Shown: piece after piece, positions 32,033-41,462 of the stretch | Layout of the letters: the number at the start of each line of letters is the position of its first letter | Numbering within the stretch: position 1 is the first letter of the stretch | Source of the DNA: Pseudoalteromonas rubra | GTDB lineage: Bacteria; Pseudomonadota; Gammaproteobacteria; Enterobacterales; Alteromonadaceae | Length of the DNA stretch: 64,000 bases | Assembly: GCF_000967655.1 (NCBI RefSeq) | Contig: NZ_JXYA01000010.1 | Coordinates: 1-64,000 of the forward strand | Direction of reading: 5' to 3' | The notes under the pieces: generated by a model | The model's database searches: none | The model's input: only the letters and a program-made list of their open reading frames with translations | What the model was told of the DNA's origin: nothing | Translations under genes and position numbers: made by a program

Positions 32033-33007
32033 GTGAAACGTCTGTCGGGTGTGATTGGCTCAGTGTTGTTTAGCAGTATGGCAATGGCCAACTGTGACTC
32101 CCAACCGGAGAATTGCATTGAGGTGTCACAATGGGAGTTTTCCGTGGCATTGGGCGCCGGTGTCGCAACCAACCCCTTGAAAGATGGCGATCATTCTCCA
32201 TTGATTGTGTTGCCATATGTGCGCTACTACGGCGATCGCTTTTTTCTCGATAATACCGCGATTGGTTACACATTCTATGACCACCAGGCATTTGATGTAA
32301 GCTGGATTGCTGAGCTTAACTCAGAGCAAGCTTTCTTTAGCCGCTCCCGACCAGGCACAGTGCTGCGCGCCAACACGCTATCCCCGGATCTCAATGAACG
32401 AGTCAACTTACCACAAATAGAGGTGCCCACGTCAGGTGAAGTCAGTGGAGATGATAACGTCAACTTACCCAATGACGTTAGTGTACAAGTGCCGGTTACA
32501 GAGTTAGATCTAGAACCGAAAGAGATACAGCCGCCTTCTTTAACCTTTGATGACCTGGCCAAGCGTAAATGGGCTATCGACAGCGGTATACTGGCACACT
32601 GGTATATCTCTGAACAACACAAGTTGAGGGTGCGGTTACTGCATGATGTACGTGGCATCTATAAGGGCTTTCACAGCTCATTAGAATACAGCTATAAATT
32701 ACCATTTGGTACGCCTAAATATGCCCAGCTGCAGTTAAAGCTCGGAGTCGATTACAAAGACGCGAAACTGGGGAGCTATTACTATGGGATTACACAAAGA
32801 GATACTGAACTTACACATTATCGCTACCAGGTAGATAGTACTTTTAACCCTTATGTGGGCATAGCTTATAATCACAGGTTAAGCGAAAGCTGGCAATTTA
32901 AATTCACGGCAAAGCATCAATGGCTCGGTTCAAGCATAGCAAACAGCCCAATTGTCGACGAAGGCTACACAACCTCAGTCTTCATCGGAGGCTTGTATGC
33001 GTTTTAA
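32033..33007 (+). CDS. MipA/OmpV family outer-membrane protein with an acidic insert
   Basis: 324 residues from the GTG at 32033, 8 bases after GGGAG; an earlier GTG at 32024 overlaps that site. The signal peptide ends MAMANC. The barrel follows MipA/OmpV: SVALGAGVATNPLKDGDHSPLIVLPYVRYYG, GYTFYDHQ, then strands ending with a C-terminal YAF. Between about residues 102 and 177 a non-family insert rich in Pro, Asp and Glu interrupts the barrel and contains two R/N-V-N-L-P motifs; it is probably a surface loop. It is the first gene of a unit with DUF3019, RR and HK, an arrangement common in marine gammaproteobacteria. Confidence 0.85.
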   Translation: MKRLSGVIGSVLFSSMAMANCDSQPENCIEVSQWEFSVALGAGVATNPLKDGDHSPLIVLPYVRYYGDRFFLDNTAIGYTFYDHQAFDVSWIAELNSEQAFFSRSRPGTVLRANTLSPDLNERVNLPQIEVPTSGEVSGDDNVNLPNDVSVQVPVTELDLEPKEIQPPSLTFDDLAKRKWAIDSGILAHWYISEQHKLRVRLLHDVRGIYKGFHSSLEYSYKLPFGTPKYAQLQLKLGVDYKDAKLGSYYYGITQRDTELTHYRYQVDSTFNPYVGIAYNHRLSESWQFKFTAKHQWLGSSIANSPIVDEGYTTSVFIGGLYAF

Positions 33008-33395
33008 CCTTGCTCTGCATAGCTTGTCTATAGGGGCACTGATGTGGTGCTCGCAGACAGTGCAGGCTAAATCTGAGCCGCCACCCCTGTTTGAGATAAA
33101 ACCTCAGGTTTGTATGGTAAAAACACAAGGACAAACCTGTCAGATGACCATCCGAGTGAACTGGCATCACAGCGAATCAGAAAACCTTTGCCTATACCAG
33201 TCAGATACTCAGCTGCATTGTTGGAAAAACAGCCAGCAAGGAAGCGTAAAACTAGCCGTCAAGCTTGCACAAAATATGGAATTTAGCCTCAAAGATCCAC
33301 ACAAAAACACACTTGCTAAAAAAACCATTAAAGTCAATGCTGTCGTCAGCACTAAGTATCGCAGGAAACTTAAAACAGATTGGAGTTTATTCTAA
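32997..33395 (+). CDS. DUF3019 periplasmic protein
   Basis: 132 residues from the ATG at 32997, which overlaps the MipA-type stop. The signal peptide ends TVQAKS. It has four cysteines (CMVKTQGQTC, LCLYQ, LHCWK), as expected for the family's two disulfides in a small beta domain, with the KPQVCMVK start of DUF3019. The function of the family is unknown; members accompany MipA-like proteins and RstAB-like two-component systems and may modulate the sensor. The stop overlaps the regulator start (TAATG). Confidence 0.85.
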   Translation: MRFNLALHSLSIGALMWCSQTVQAKSEPPPLFEIKPQVCMVKTQGQTCQMTIRVNWHHSESENLCLYQSDTQLHCWKNSQQGSVKLAVKLAQNMEFSLKDPHKNTLAKKTIKVNAVVSTKYRRKLKTDWSLF

Positions 33396-34084
33396 TGATC
33401 AAAGTCATATTAGTAGAAGATGATGAGAGGCTGGCTCAGCTGACAGGACAGTTTTTACAAAGTAACAATTACGCTGTGACTGTGATCCATGATGGCGCAC
33501 TGGCACCGGAGAAAATCGTCCAAGAGCAACCTGATGTGGTGATCCTGGACATTATGCTGCCAAACCTGGATGGCTTTGAAATTTGCCGCCGAATTAGACC
33601 CGACTACCAGGGGCCGGTGCTGTTTTTGACAGCCAAAGACAGTGACTTTGATCATGTCAGAGGTCTGGAAATTGGTGCTGATGACTATGTCATCAAGCCT
33701 GTAGAGCCTTATGTGTTACTTGCCAGGCTAAATGCACTTTTGCGTCGTCAAGGCAAACAAACTGACAGCACAGATCAACTGACACTGGGACAATTACGGA
33801 TAGATAAAGCGGCCCGCAAGACCTATCTGAGCGAACAGGAAATTGATCTGACGAGTTATGAATTTGATCTACTGTGGGAGCTTGCCAGACACGCAGGCGA
33901 TACGCTCAGCCGCGAACATATTTATAACCAGGTTGTTGGCCGACCCTATGATGGGCTGGATCGTAGCGTCGATGTACGGATCTCACGATTGCGTAAAAAA
34001 CTCAATGACAACCTTGAACAACCCTACAGACTGATCACGGTTTGGGGGAAAGGGTATTTATGCTCAAAATCCGCCTGGGACTGA
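33395..34084 (+). CDS. RstA-like OmpR-family response regulator
   Basis: 229 residues from the ATG at 33395, which overlaps the DUF3019 stop. Receiver: VEDDERL, Asp in VVILDIMLPNLDG, Thr in LTAKDSD, Lys in VIKPVEP. Winged helix: LTSYEFDLLWELARHAG and the recognition region LDRSVDVRISRLRKKL, ending VWGKGYL. It resembles RstA. With the downstream kinase it probably senses envelope conditions and drives the MipA-type gene; the repeats at 31976-32000 are a candidate target. Confidence 0.9.
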   Translation: MIKVILVEDDERLAQLTGQFLQSNNYAVTVIHDGALAPEKIVQEQPDVVILDIMLPNLDGFEICRRIRPDYQGPVLFLTAKDSDFDHVRGLEIGADDYVIKPVEPYVLLARLNALLRRQGKQTDSTDQLTLGQLRIDKAARKTYLSEQEIDLTSYEFDLLWELARHAGDTLSREHIYNQVVGRPYDGLDRSVDVRISRLRKKLNDNLEQPYRLITVWGKGYLCSKSAWD

Positions 34085-34090
34085 GGCATT

Positions 34091-35356
34091 ATGCTGCGAT
34101 TGCTTGTTAGCCTTTATATTGTGGTGTTCGCCAGTATTATTGCCATTAATTTAGGCAGCGAGGCAATCTGGCGCAACTGGGTTGACCAAGCACCCGATGA
34201 CCTGCGACACGCCACTTTGGTTGCCGGGCAATATAAACAAGCACTCAGCTACATTAAAGAAGACGAGTTCGAATCGTTCCTCAGTACGCAAACACAATTG
34301 ACCGTATTTCCTTATGAAGATGTTGCCTGGCTGCCCGAGCAACTGACCGCGCTCAGACAAGGCGAGATCATCACCTCTTTTGATGATACGGGGAATGCGC
34401 TGCTGCTATTTATGACCAACAATGGGATGTCTGTTGCCCAGCTTGGTCCGTTTGCACCAGCACAATCTGCCGAATTAAAACAATACACCATCAAGTTTCT
34501 TTCCTACTCAGTGCTGGCATTGTTACTGGTCATCTGGTTGAGACCGCTCTGGATTGATCTGGTCCAATTGAAACGCACGTCCGAGAAGCTGGCTTCCGGG
34601 TCACTTGACCTGACAACAAGCCGATCTCGCTTTTCAGCCATTTACACATTGACGCAGCAAATTGAACGCATGGCACTAAAAACAGCCAGTCTGATGAGCA
34701 ACCAAAAACAGCTGGTGAATGCTGTCTCCCACGAGCTAAGAACACCGCTCGCACGTTTGAAATTTGCACTGGCTATGTTGGCACCCAAAGCGCCTGAACA
34801 GGTAGCCGCTATGGAAGAGGACGTGACGGAAATGGAGGTGCTGATTGATGAGATGCTCAGCTATGCCCGACTTGAGTTTGCCAATCAGCAGTTGCATATG
34901 CAGCAATGCAATCTGGCTCCTCTGATACTGGACCAGCTTGAAAAACTGACACGCACAACCGACAAACAGCTGATCACCAACACCATCAACGATACCTTGG
35001 TTATGTGCGACCCTCATCAGTTAACCCGCGTCATTCAAAACCTACTGCAAAACGCCGACAAATATGGCCAAAGCACCATTCGCATCAGCCTCGAGCAGCG
35101 GCAGAACATGGCGGTGTTTACAGTAGAAGACGATGGTCCCGGCATTCCAGAGTCAAAACGGGAGCAAGTGTTTCAGCCGTTTTCCAGACTGGATAAAAGC
35201 CGCAATAAAGAAACCGGTGGATTTGGTTTAGGTCTGGCTATCGTCAGCAAAATTCTCTCCTGGCACAATACCAGTTGCGAGATTAACGACTCTGAGCTGG
35301 GCGGAGCCTGCTTTACTGTGCAGCTGCCGCTTGTGTCGCAGAGTAAGCACGGTTAA
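34091..35356 (+). CDS. RstB-like sensor histidine kinase
   Basis: 421 residues. Membrane helices at about 3-21 and 138-156 flank a periplasmic sensor domain of about 115 residues, followed by HAMP. The HisKA motif is NAVSHELRTPLARLK (about 216-230). The ATPase domain has NLLQNADKYG, EDDGPGIP, FQPFSRLDKSRN and GGFGLGLAI, all intact. It follows its regulator by six bases and is translated from the same message. The 3' end overlaps the arfB stop on the other strand by four bases. Confidence 0.92.
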   Translation: MLRLLVSLYIVVFASIIAINLGSEAIWRNWVDQAPDDLRHATLVAGQYKQALSYIKEDEFESFLSTQTQLTVFPYEDVAWLPEQLTALRQGEIITSFDDTGNALLLFMTNNGMSVAQLGPFAPAQSAELKQYTIKFLSYSVLALLLVIWLRPLWIDLVQLKRTSEKLASGSLDLTTSRSRFSAIYTLTQQIERMALKTASLMSNQKQLVNAVSHELRTPLARLKFALAMLAPKAPEQVAAMEEDVTEMEVLIDEMLSYARLEFANQQLHMQQCNLAPLILDQLEKLTRTTDKQLITNTINDTLVMCDPHQLTRVIQNLLQNADKYGQSTIRISLEQRQNMAVFTVEDDGPGIPESKREQVFQPFSRLDKSRNKETGGFGLGLAIVSKILSWHNTSCEINDSELGGACFTVQLPLVSQSKHG

Positions 35357-35766
35357 AACTTAACGGCACCACGCATTGCTTTAGTCTGAGCTCGTTTATT
35401 TTTGCTGTCGAGACGTTTGCGCTGTGAGCTGCGAGTGGGCTTGGTTGCCCGGCGCGCTTTTTCTACTTTTATTGCACTGAGGATCAAGGCTTTCAACCGG
35501 GCCAACGCATCTTCACGGTTTTGTTCCTGAGTGCGAAAGCTCTGTGCTTTAATCACAATCACGCCCTCTTTGCTGATACGACTGTCTTGCAGCGCCAGCA
35601 AACGTTCTTTATAAAATGAGGGTAAAGTAGAGCGTTGGATATCAAACCTAAGATGAATGGCAGAAGCCACCTTGTTGACATTCTGACCACCCGCCCCTTG
35701 CGAACGGATCGCCGACAGTTCAATTTCCCATGCCGCTAATTCGACATTGTTTGATAGCTTTAACAT
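35353..35766 (-). CDS. arfB: Peptidyl-tRNA hydrolase ArfB (stalled-ribosome rescue)
   Basis: 137 residues, as in E. coli ArfB/YaeJ. The GGQ catalytic motif lies in IRSQGAGGQNVNKVAS (about 21-36), and the basic C-terminal tail (KRLDSKNKRAQTKAMRG) is the part that enters the empty mRNA channel. It hydrolyses peptidyl-tRNA on ribosomes stalled at the end of broken mRNAs. It lacks the stop-codon-reading domain of release factors. It is a stand-alone gene. Confidence 0.95.
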   Translation of the reverse strand: MLKLSNNVELAAWEIELSAIRSQGAGGQNVNKVASAIHLRFDIQRSTLPSFYKERLLALQDSRISKEGVIVIKAQSFRTQEQNREDALARLKALILSAIKVEKARRATKPTRSSQRKRLDSKNKRAQTKAMRGAVKF

Positions 35767-35822
35767 AGTGACTACGGTTTGCCTTTCTCAGTGCTATCAT
35801 AACAAGTTGCACGTGCATTCGT

Positions 35823-37034
35823 CTATCTGGCCTCACCCAGACGACTTGCAATCGCCGGAGACACTCTGGCAGCCCGACACGCTGGTGCCAGGGTAGCAAC
35901 CTGCCCTAACAGCACCATACACACACCACCAATGACAAAAAAGTCCACAGGCACGGTGGCCAACTCAAACCAGTTGCTAAATTGCACATTCAGTAAGATG
36001 GCCGCAATACAGCCTACTCCAACGCCAACTGCGGTTAGTAGCGCATTTTCAAGCATAAAGTAGCCCACTATCTGCCCTTGCTGTGCGCCAAGTGCACGAC
36101 GGATCCCAATTTGCCGACGTCGCCGGATCACCGCAAAACGTGCCTGGCCAAATATGCCCAAAGCCGTAACCAAAGACAGGCAAGCAACTACCCACAATAA
36201 GGTCATGCTCGCGGCATACTCAGCCTGATAACTTTGCGCTTTGACTTGTTCAAACGACATGAATTCTTCGATTTTGCGTCCATGCAAACGCATCAGATAA
36301 TCCAAAGTATTGGCCGTTGCCTGGGCTTGCTGACCCGGAACATGACGCACCAGATAATACACATATTCACTGGTCTCTATCACAGGCGCCAGCACACTGT
36401 GCTCAACAACCACCCAAAAGCTCCACGCAGCCTGCAATGTTTTGACCACGCCTCGAACTTGCTGAGGGCGCTTGTCGATATAAATTGTTTTACCCACGAC
36501 CTGGCGCCAGTCATCAGGATACAGTGATTGAGCAAGGGCTTGTGTAATGATGATCTCGGTCGCCACTCGAAACCCGTCTGTTTCGGCATATTGCGGTGTC
36601 TGGGCAAACCTTTCACCAGCGACCAGCTCCAGCCCCATGGTTTCCAGCAGTGCAGCATCACCGCCGTAGTAGCCACTGAAGGTATCGTAATCCCCCTCCG
36701 CCTGGGTTGCCACTTCCAGGAAGCTGCCCCAACCGCTCAGTGGCACCCCGGAGGTAACAGAGGCAGTCTCAACCCCGGACAACCCCTTTAATGCCTGCAA
36801 ATCTTGTTCAATTTGCGACGCTCTGGCTTGTGTATCACCCGGTAAATTAGTGAGGACGTAAAACGTGTTCTGCTCATCCAGACCACTGGGGCGGGATAAC
36901 AAGCTTTGCTTTTCAACCGCCAGATAGGCTGCATTGACCAAAATCATAAAGGTCACGGCGATTTGCAGGATAAACAACACAGGCGCAGTGCGGCTGTGAT
37001 TTAACGTCTTGAGAATGGGTAACAAGTCTCGCAT
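35823..37034 (-). CDS. ABC transporter permease, MacB-type (second copy)
   Basis: 403 residues with one N-terminal membrane helix (about 20-40), a large periplasmic MacB-like domain, and three C-terminal helices (about 275-300, 325-350, 365-390), the FtsX/MacB arrangement. The RRRRQIGIRRALGAQQGQIV loop is the family coupling segment contacting the ATPase. It differs from the upstream permease in sequence, so the two could pair as a heterodimer. It is the last gene of a unit with an adaptor and another permease; no ATPase is present. Confidence 0.85.
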   Translation of the reverse strand: MRDLLPILKTLNHSRTAPVLFILQIAVTFMILVNAAYLAVEKQSLLSRPSGLDEQNTFYVLTNLPGDTQARASQIEQDLQALKGLSGVETASVTSGVPLSGWGSFLEVATQAEGDYDTFSGYYGGDAALLETMGLELVAGERFAQTPQYAETDGFRVATEIIITQALAQSLYPDDWRQVVGKTIYIDKRPQQVRGVVKTLQAAWSFWVVVEHSVLAPVIETSEYVYYLVRHVPGQQAQATANTLDYLMRLHGRKIEEFMSFEQVKAQSYQAEYAASMTLLWVVACLSLVTALGIFGQARFAVIRRRRQIGIRRALGAQQGQIVGYFMLENALLTAVGVGVGCIAAILLNVQFSNWFELATVPVDFFVIGGVCMVLLGQVATLAPACRAARVSPAIASRLGEAR

Positions 37035-37043
37035 AATGGCCCC

Positions 37044-38372
37044 TTACACACCGTTAAGCTGACTGGCAGGCTCTATCCGGCTGGCACGAAAAACGGGAAG
37101 CAGCCCAAAAAGCACACTAACGGAAACCGCCACCAAAGGCGTCATAACCAGGATATACATATCCATGTGCATTAAATCACTGCTCAGATGCTGATAAACC
37201 CGGCTACATAAAGTCAGCCCCAGCTGAGCAAGCAACAGGCCTAGCACCCCACCAAACAGGCCCATCAACACAGTTTCTACACTAAACTGAACAAATACCT
37301 GCTGCTTACTTGCACCGACCGCACGGCGCAAACCAATTTCGCTGGCCTTACCATGAAACTTAGCCATCATCAGATTGGTGCTGTTCAGTAAGCACAACAA
37401 TAAAAAGCACAGTGATAAGCCCAGTGCCACCAGGTTATCATCAGAAATAGCTTCGCGATCGGCAAGATACTCACCTGGAGTGCTCAGCTTGTTGAGAATT
37501 TTGCGCTGAAACCGCCCCAGCGCGCGTTGCTCCTGGACATAGGTATAGAGGAATTCCTCGTAAGCACGGCGCTGGCTGGCATCCTTTAATTCAACCCAAA
37601 AGTAAACCCAAACACACTCAGAAGCTAGCAGGGCTTCAAACGAGCTGTCTTGTGGGTCTTGCCAGCATTCAAATGGCTGCAAATTTGACGACCACAGGGC
37701 GTTACGTACTTGGGTCTCAAACGGGATAAAGACGTCTCTGGGTTTGCGAAATGCATGCATAGCCTCGCCATAAAAACGAGGCAAGATAGGCCAGTTATCC
37801 ATGACCCCAATTATGCGATACTCCAGTGCCCCCAGTGTAATGTGTTGGCCCACGGAGTTCTCACCATTGAACCGTCGCTGATTCGTGTCTGCACTGATCA
37901 CCGCCACCCGCTCTCCTTGCAGATCAGCATCCTCAGACCAGGCACTACCAAATTTGATGGGTGCATTAAAAGCGCTAAAGAAGTCGCGACTGGTGGAACG
38001 CACCAGCGCCGTTTTTGCCTCAGAGTCTGGCTGAGTCGGCAGCTTCAGTTGGTCGCGATAACCGCTAACAGGAATGTGGGACTCGGCACGGTTCGCGCGC
38101 CACAAGTTTTGCATGTCCTGAAAGGTCAGATAAGGCGGCACCCGCTCTTCATCGCCCTGGCTATAATAGGCTTTTTGTGGGCCCCAGCTGTTAAGTTGGA
38201 CTAAGAACAACGAGTCGGCTTTGCCGGGGACTGGTTCCTGATTCATCATGTAATTGATGGTGTAAGTGGTCATGGTGGCTGCGATACCCACCGCTATTGT
38301 GACCACAATTAAGGAACTTAATAATGGAGTTTGTTTGAAGCTTATCCAGGCCAGTTTGAAATAATATCTCAT
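37044..38372 (-). CDS. ABC transporter permease, MacB-type (first copy)
   Basis: 442 residues. First membrane helix (about 20-42), periplasmic domain (about 50-310), then three helices near 325-345, 375-395 and 410-432. The coupling segment GKASEIGLRRAVGASKQQVF is the family's signature. It starts 88 bases after the adaptor gene and ends 9 bases before the next permease. Machinery of this kind expels antibiotics, lipoproteins or peptides, but without the ATPase or a known substrate the cargo is unclear. Confidence 0.88.
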   Translation of the reverse strand: MRYYFKLAWISFKQTPLLSSLIVVTIAVGIAATMTTYTINYMMNQEPVPGKADSLFLVQLNSWGPQKAYYSQGDEERVPPYLTFQDMQNLWRANRAESHIPVSGYRDQLKLPTQPDSEAKTALVRSTSRDFFSAFNAPIKFGSAWSEDADLQGERVAVISADTNQRRFNGENSVGQHITLGALEYRIIGVMDNWPILPRFYGEAMHAFRKPRDVFIPFETQVRNALWSSNLQPFECWQDPQDSSFEALLASECVWVYFWVELKDASQRRAYEEFLYTYVQEQRALGRFQRKILNKLSTPGEYLADREAISDDNLVALGLSLCFLLLCLLNSTNLMMAKFHGKASEIGLRRAVGASKQQVFVQFSVETVLMGLFGGVLGLLLAQLGLTLCSRVYQHLSSDLMHMDMYILVMTPLVAVSVSVLFGLLPVFRASRIEPASQLNGV

Positions 38373-38460
38373 CAGCTTGCTTCCTCCACCTTGTTATTTC
38401 CCGGAAATGGCGCCGGGTCAGCACGATCAACCTTAAGATCGTGCTATCGCATTGATTTAA

Positions 38461-39729
38461 TTACTGAACAACTCGCACACGCTCTGCACTGTTGAACATC
38501 CGGGTATCCGATATAATCACTGTATCACCAACTGCCAGCCCGGAAAGCACCTCTACCTGGCCCAGACTTTTCGACCCCAGGCTGATCGGTTTTTTCACTG
38601 CACTGCCTTCATCCAGAACATAAGCATATTTACCGCTATATGCGTCAACAAACTGGCCTCGGGGCAGATAAGTAACGCCCGACTTTTCTTCCAGCACAAT
38701 ACGGCTGGTCAGGCGCTGATTTTGTCTCAGTCCAGTGATGTCTGTTTCCTTAAAGCGGATTTTACCTTCCACCTGACCACGCACTATCTCCGGAGAAATG
38801 GCGGTCAGTTCGCCTTCATAGGCGCGGCCATTTAAAGTAATTTGAGCTGGCATGCCTAACGCCAGGTCATCGGCATAGTTTTCAGGAATATTGACCTCAA
38901 CCTCGTAGTGCGACAAGTCAACGACGCTGAGCAACGGTTGGTTCTTAGCTACCGTGTTTTTTTGATCAACACTCAGGTTACCGACAATACCGTTAACCGG
39001 AGAGCGGATCTCCAGTGACGCCACTCGGCGTTGTAATTCATCAACCAGCACCTGTTGTGCCTGAAATTCGATTGCCCTTGTCTGGATCTCGAATTTCTGG
39101 CTCTCTTTTAGTAATGCGACCTCTTTGACCGCCAGACGATGCTCACGCTGTGCGTTTTCCAGCTCATCTTTGGCTTTTTGATAGTCTATGTCGCTCACGA
39201 CCTGGTTTTTCTTACCTTCTTCATTTCGGCGCATTTCGCGTTTAGCCGCGTTCAACGCGACTATCGCTTGACCCAGGTAGTTTTCCTGCGCCAGGTCCTG
39301 CTTCTTTGCCTGAATTTTTTCTCGTTCAAGTTGCGTTTTTAGACGTGTAAGCTCTGCCTGCTCCTGTGCCAACAAGCTTTTCAGCTCAGGGCTGTCAATC
39401 TGAGCCAGCGGCTGGTTAATCTCTACCGAATCGCCTGCTGTAACCAGGTAAGTCACCGTACCTTCTGCTGGGCTATAGAGGGTTGGCCGGCGTGACGCAA
39501 TTACGCGACCCTGAACAGAAATATCCCGAATAAATTCACCACGGCGCACTTCGGCGACATGAATGTTATCCATTCTGACCGCACTTTCACCACTTGCCCA
39601 TGCAAGTAGCTGAGGAACAACAAAATATAATGAAATAAATAGACCAGCGATGATCAGGAAGTACAGTTTGTAGTTGTGTTTTTTCTCTAGCTGGCTGTCC
39701 TGAGCGCTGGTATCATCGATATACTGCAT
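38461..39729 (-). CDS. HlyD/MacA-type periplasmic adaptor
   Basis: 422 residues. One membrane anchor (about 22-42), then a barrel-sandwich/lipoyl half (VTAGDSVEINQPLAQIDSPEL), a long coiled-coil hairpin (about 115-215), the second lipoyl half (LEIRSPVNGIVGNLSVDQ), and beta-barrel and membrane-proximal domains to the end. It bridges an inner-membrane transporter and an outer-membrane channel. It is the first of three genes with the two permeases. The ATPase and outer-membrane channel genes are not in the window. Confidence 0.9.
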   Translation of the reverse strand: MQYIDDTSAQDSQLEKKHNYKLYFLIIAGLFISLYFVVPQLLAWASGESAVRMDNIHVAEVRRGEFIRDISVQGRVIASRRPTLYSPAEGTVTYLVTAGDSVEINQPLAQIDSPELKSLLAQEQAELTRLKTQLEREKIQAKKQDLAQENYLGQAIVALNAAKREMRRNEEGKKNQVVSDIDYQKAKDELENAQREHRLAVKEVALLKESQKFEIQTRAIEFQAQQVLVDELQRRVASLEIRSPVNGIVGNLSVDQKNTVAKNQPLLSVVDLSHYEVEVNIPENYADDLALGMPAQITLNGRAYEGELTAISPEIVRGQVEGKIRFKETDITGLRQNQRLTSRIVLEEKSGVTYLPRGQFVDAYSGKYAYVLDEGSAVKKPISLGSKSLGQVEVLSGLAVGDTVIISDTRMFNSAERVRVVQ

Positions 39730-40100
39730 GCACTACGTCCTTGAATATAAAAATGTTGATCAATACCAGTGCCTGAAAATAGCAAAATTCAATCTAAATG
39801 TCACCATCAATAAACATTTTATTAATACTTTAATCGGTTCCAAATTGGATTTGGGTACATTGTTTACCTTAGCAGGCTAATTATTGAGCCACATAACTAG
39901 ATGTGTGAGTGAACAGATAAAGGAATAAAAGAAGGGAAGCAAGAGTAAAGCGCGGCCTCCATGCCGCCGCAAGTGCTTGGGAATAACTGTAAATACTGCA
40001 TAATCATATTCTAACCTGGACGCCACCTCCTATTTCGCTTTGTTTGGTCGAATAATTTATCTACTTGTCGAAAAGGCTTGCAACAGCGCTTGGGGAGTCG
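39730..40100. other. Intergenic region upstream of the adaptor gene
   Basis: 371 bases, no supported gene. The half near the adaptor is AT-rich and should hold its promoter. The half near the HPF-like gene should carry that gene's 3' end; I saw no good terminator hairpin there. Confidence 0.5.
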
Positions 40101-40403
40101 CTACGCTGCCCTGTTAAACTGACGCGCAAGCAGTAACTCACTGTCACGCAATGCACGTTTAATCACCTGCATCATATTCTTGCCTTTGGCCCGAACAGAC
40201 ACACTGGGTAATCCCGGCAATAACACTTCCACTTTACAGATAGTCAAAACGCCATGACGCTGACACGCTTGCTCATCCACATCAATGCGCACTTTGCGAA
40301 TGTGGGCCGCATAACGCATAAATTTGTTGGTGGCCAACTTTGAGAGTTGCGACTTGGTCGCCTCTGCAATGCGCTTGCCCGTTGCTCTGAAGTTTAGTTT
40401 CAT
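40101..40403 (-). CDS. HPF/RaiA-like ribosome-associated small protein
   Basis: 100 residues with the beta-alpha-beta-beta-beta-alpha pattern of the hibernation-promoting factor family: MKLNFRATGKRIAEATKSQL, a conserved HIRKVRIDVDEQ strand, then CKVEVLLPG and a final MMQVIKRALRDSELLL helix. It is shorter and more basic than E. coli HPF/RaiA and lacks the acidic tip, so ribosome binding is probable by homology but unproven. It is divergent from nhaR. Confidence 0.65.
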   Translation of the reverse strand: MKLNFRATGKRIAEATKSQLSKLATNKFMRYAAHIRKVRIDVDEQACQRHGVLTICKVEVLLPGLPSVSVRAKGKNMMQVIKRALRDSELLLARQFNRAA

Positions 40404-40541
40404 AATGCTATCAACCTCTTGTACAAAGCCAGTTAATTACTGGAAATTGAACTTATATTGTTGCGTCGATGAGGCTAATCTACTAATGTATTTAAAAAGA
40501 AAAAAGCTGATAAATTCTTAGCAAAACCTCGAATATTACGA

Positions 40542-41462
40542 ATGATAACGAACATAAATTATAATCACCTGTACTACTTCTGGCAGGTAAGCCGTCACGG
40601 CAGCATCGCCGCAGCGAGCAAAATACTACACCTGACACCACAGACCATCAGTGCGCAGATCACCAGTCTGGAGCAGCGCCTTGGTAAACCTTTGTTTTTA
40701 AGGGAAGGCAGAGGGCTCAGGCTAACGGAATACGGACAACTTACGCAGCAGTATGCCGATGATATGTTTGCCATTGCAGAGGAGTGGCTCGAAACCACTA
40801 AAGGCGACCTGGCCTCAATCAACCGTACCCTCAAGGTGGGTATTTCTGATGCCCTGCCAAAATCTCTGGTATCAAAATGGCTGGCTCCTTTGATAGATAA
40901 CGAGCGCATCTCAAACCTGCACTGTATCGATGGCCAGCAAGCCGAGCTCCTGGCACAAATGGCAACCCATAAGCTGGATCTGGTATTAGCGGATAAACCT
41001 CTGGACAGTGATACCCCGTTTAAGCTTTTCTGTCACGAAATTGGCAAGAGCCAGATTGGCTTTTACGGCAACAAACAAGATCAGTCCCTGACCTGTGATA
41101 ATTTCCCGGCGGCGCTGGCCGATACGCCCATCATACTGCCGGCCAAGAATAGTCCGGTGACCAGTGCCATTCAATATTGGCTCAATGAGCTCAAAATCGA
41201 GATCTCCGTTGCGGGTCACGTGGACGACAGCGCTTTGATGAAAGCGCTTGGGCAACAAGGGTTTGGCGTATTCCCTGCGCCTTTGTCTGTACGTGAGGAA
41301 ATCGAGCGTCATTATGATGTGAACTTTATCGGAGCCATCGAAAACGTCTATCAGAATTATTACGCCTTCACCCCCGACAGGTTGATCAAGGACTCCATTT
41401 ACTCGGAATTTGTGCAGCATGCTCGTAGCATAGATGACACAACAGGGAACCAATATGAGTAA
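40542..41462 (+). CDS. nhaR: LysR-family regulator NhaR
   Basis: 306 residues. The winged helix (about 3-62) contains YNHLYYFWQVSRHGSIAAASKILHLTPQTISAQI, strongly like E. coli NhaR, and the effector domain fills 90-295. NhaR activates nhaA and responds to sodium; in some bacteria it also controls surface polysaccharide. No nhaA gene is adjacent. Its last codons overlap the SelT/SelW-type gene start by eight bases, so the two are made together. Confidence 0.88.
   Translation: MITNINYNHLYYFWQVSRHGSIAAASKILHLTPQTISAQITSLEQRLGKPLFLREGRGLRLTEYGQLTQQYADDMFAIAEEWLETTKGDLASINRTLKVGISDALPKSLVSKWLAPLIDNERISNLHCIDGQQAELLAQMATHKLDLVLADKPLDSDTPFKLFCHEIGKSQIGFYGNKQDQSLTCDNFPAALADTPIILPAKNSPVTSAIQYWLNELKIEISVAGHVDDSALMKALGQQGFGVFPAPLSVREEIERHYDVNFIGAIENVYQNYYAFTPDRLIKDSIYSEFVQHARSIDDTTGNQYE

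Noticed and set aside
39730..40100. tRNA or small RNA in the intergenic region
   Set aside because: No cloverleaf, CCA end or strong promoter/terminator pair was recognisable.
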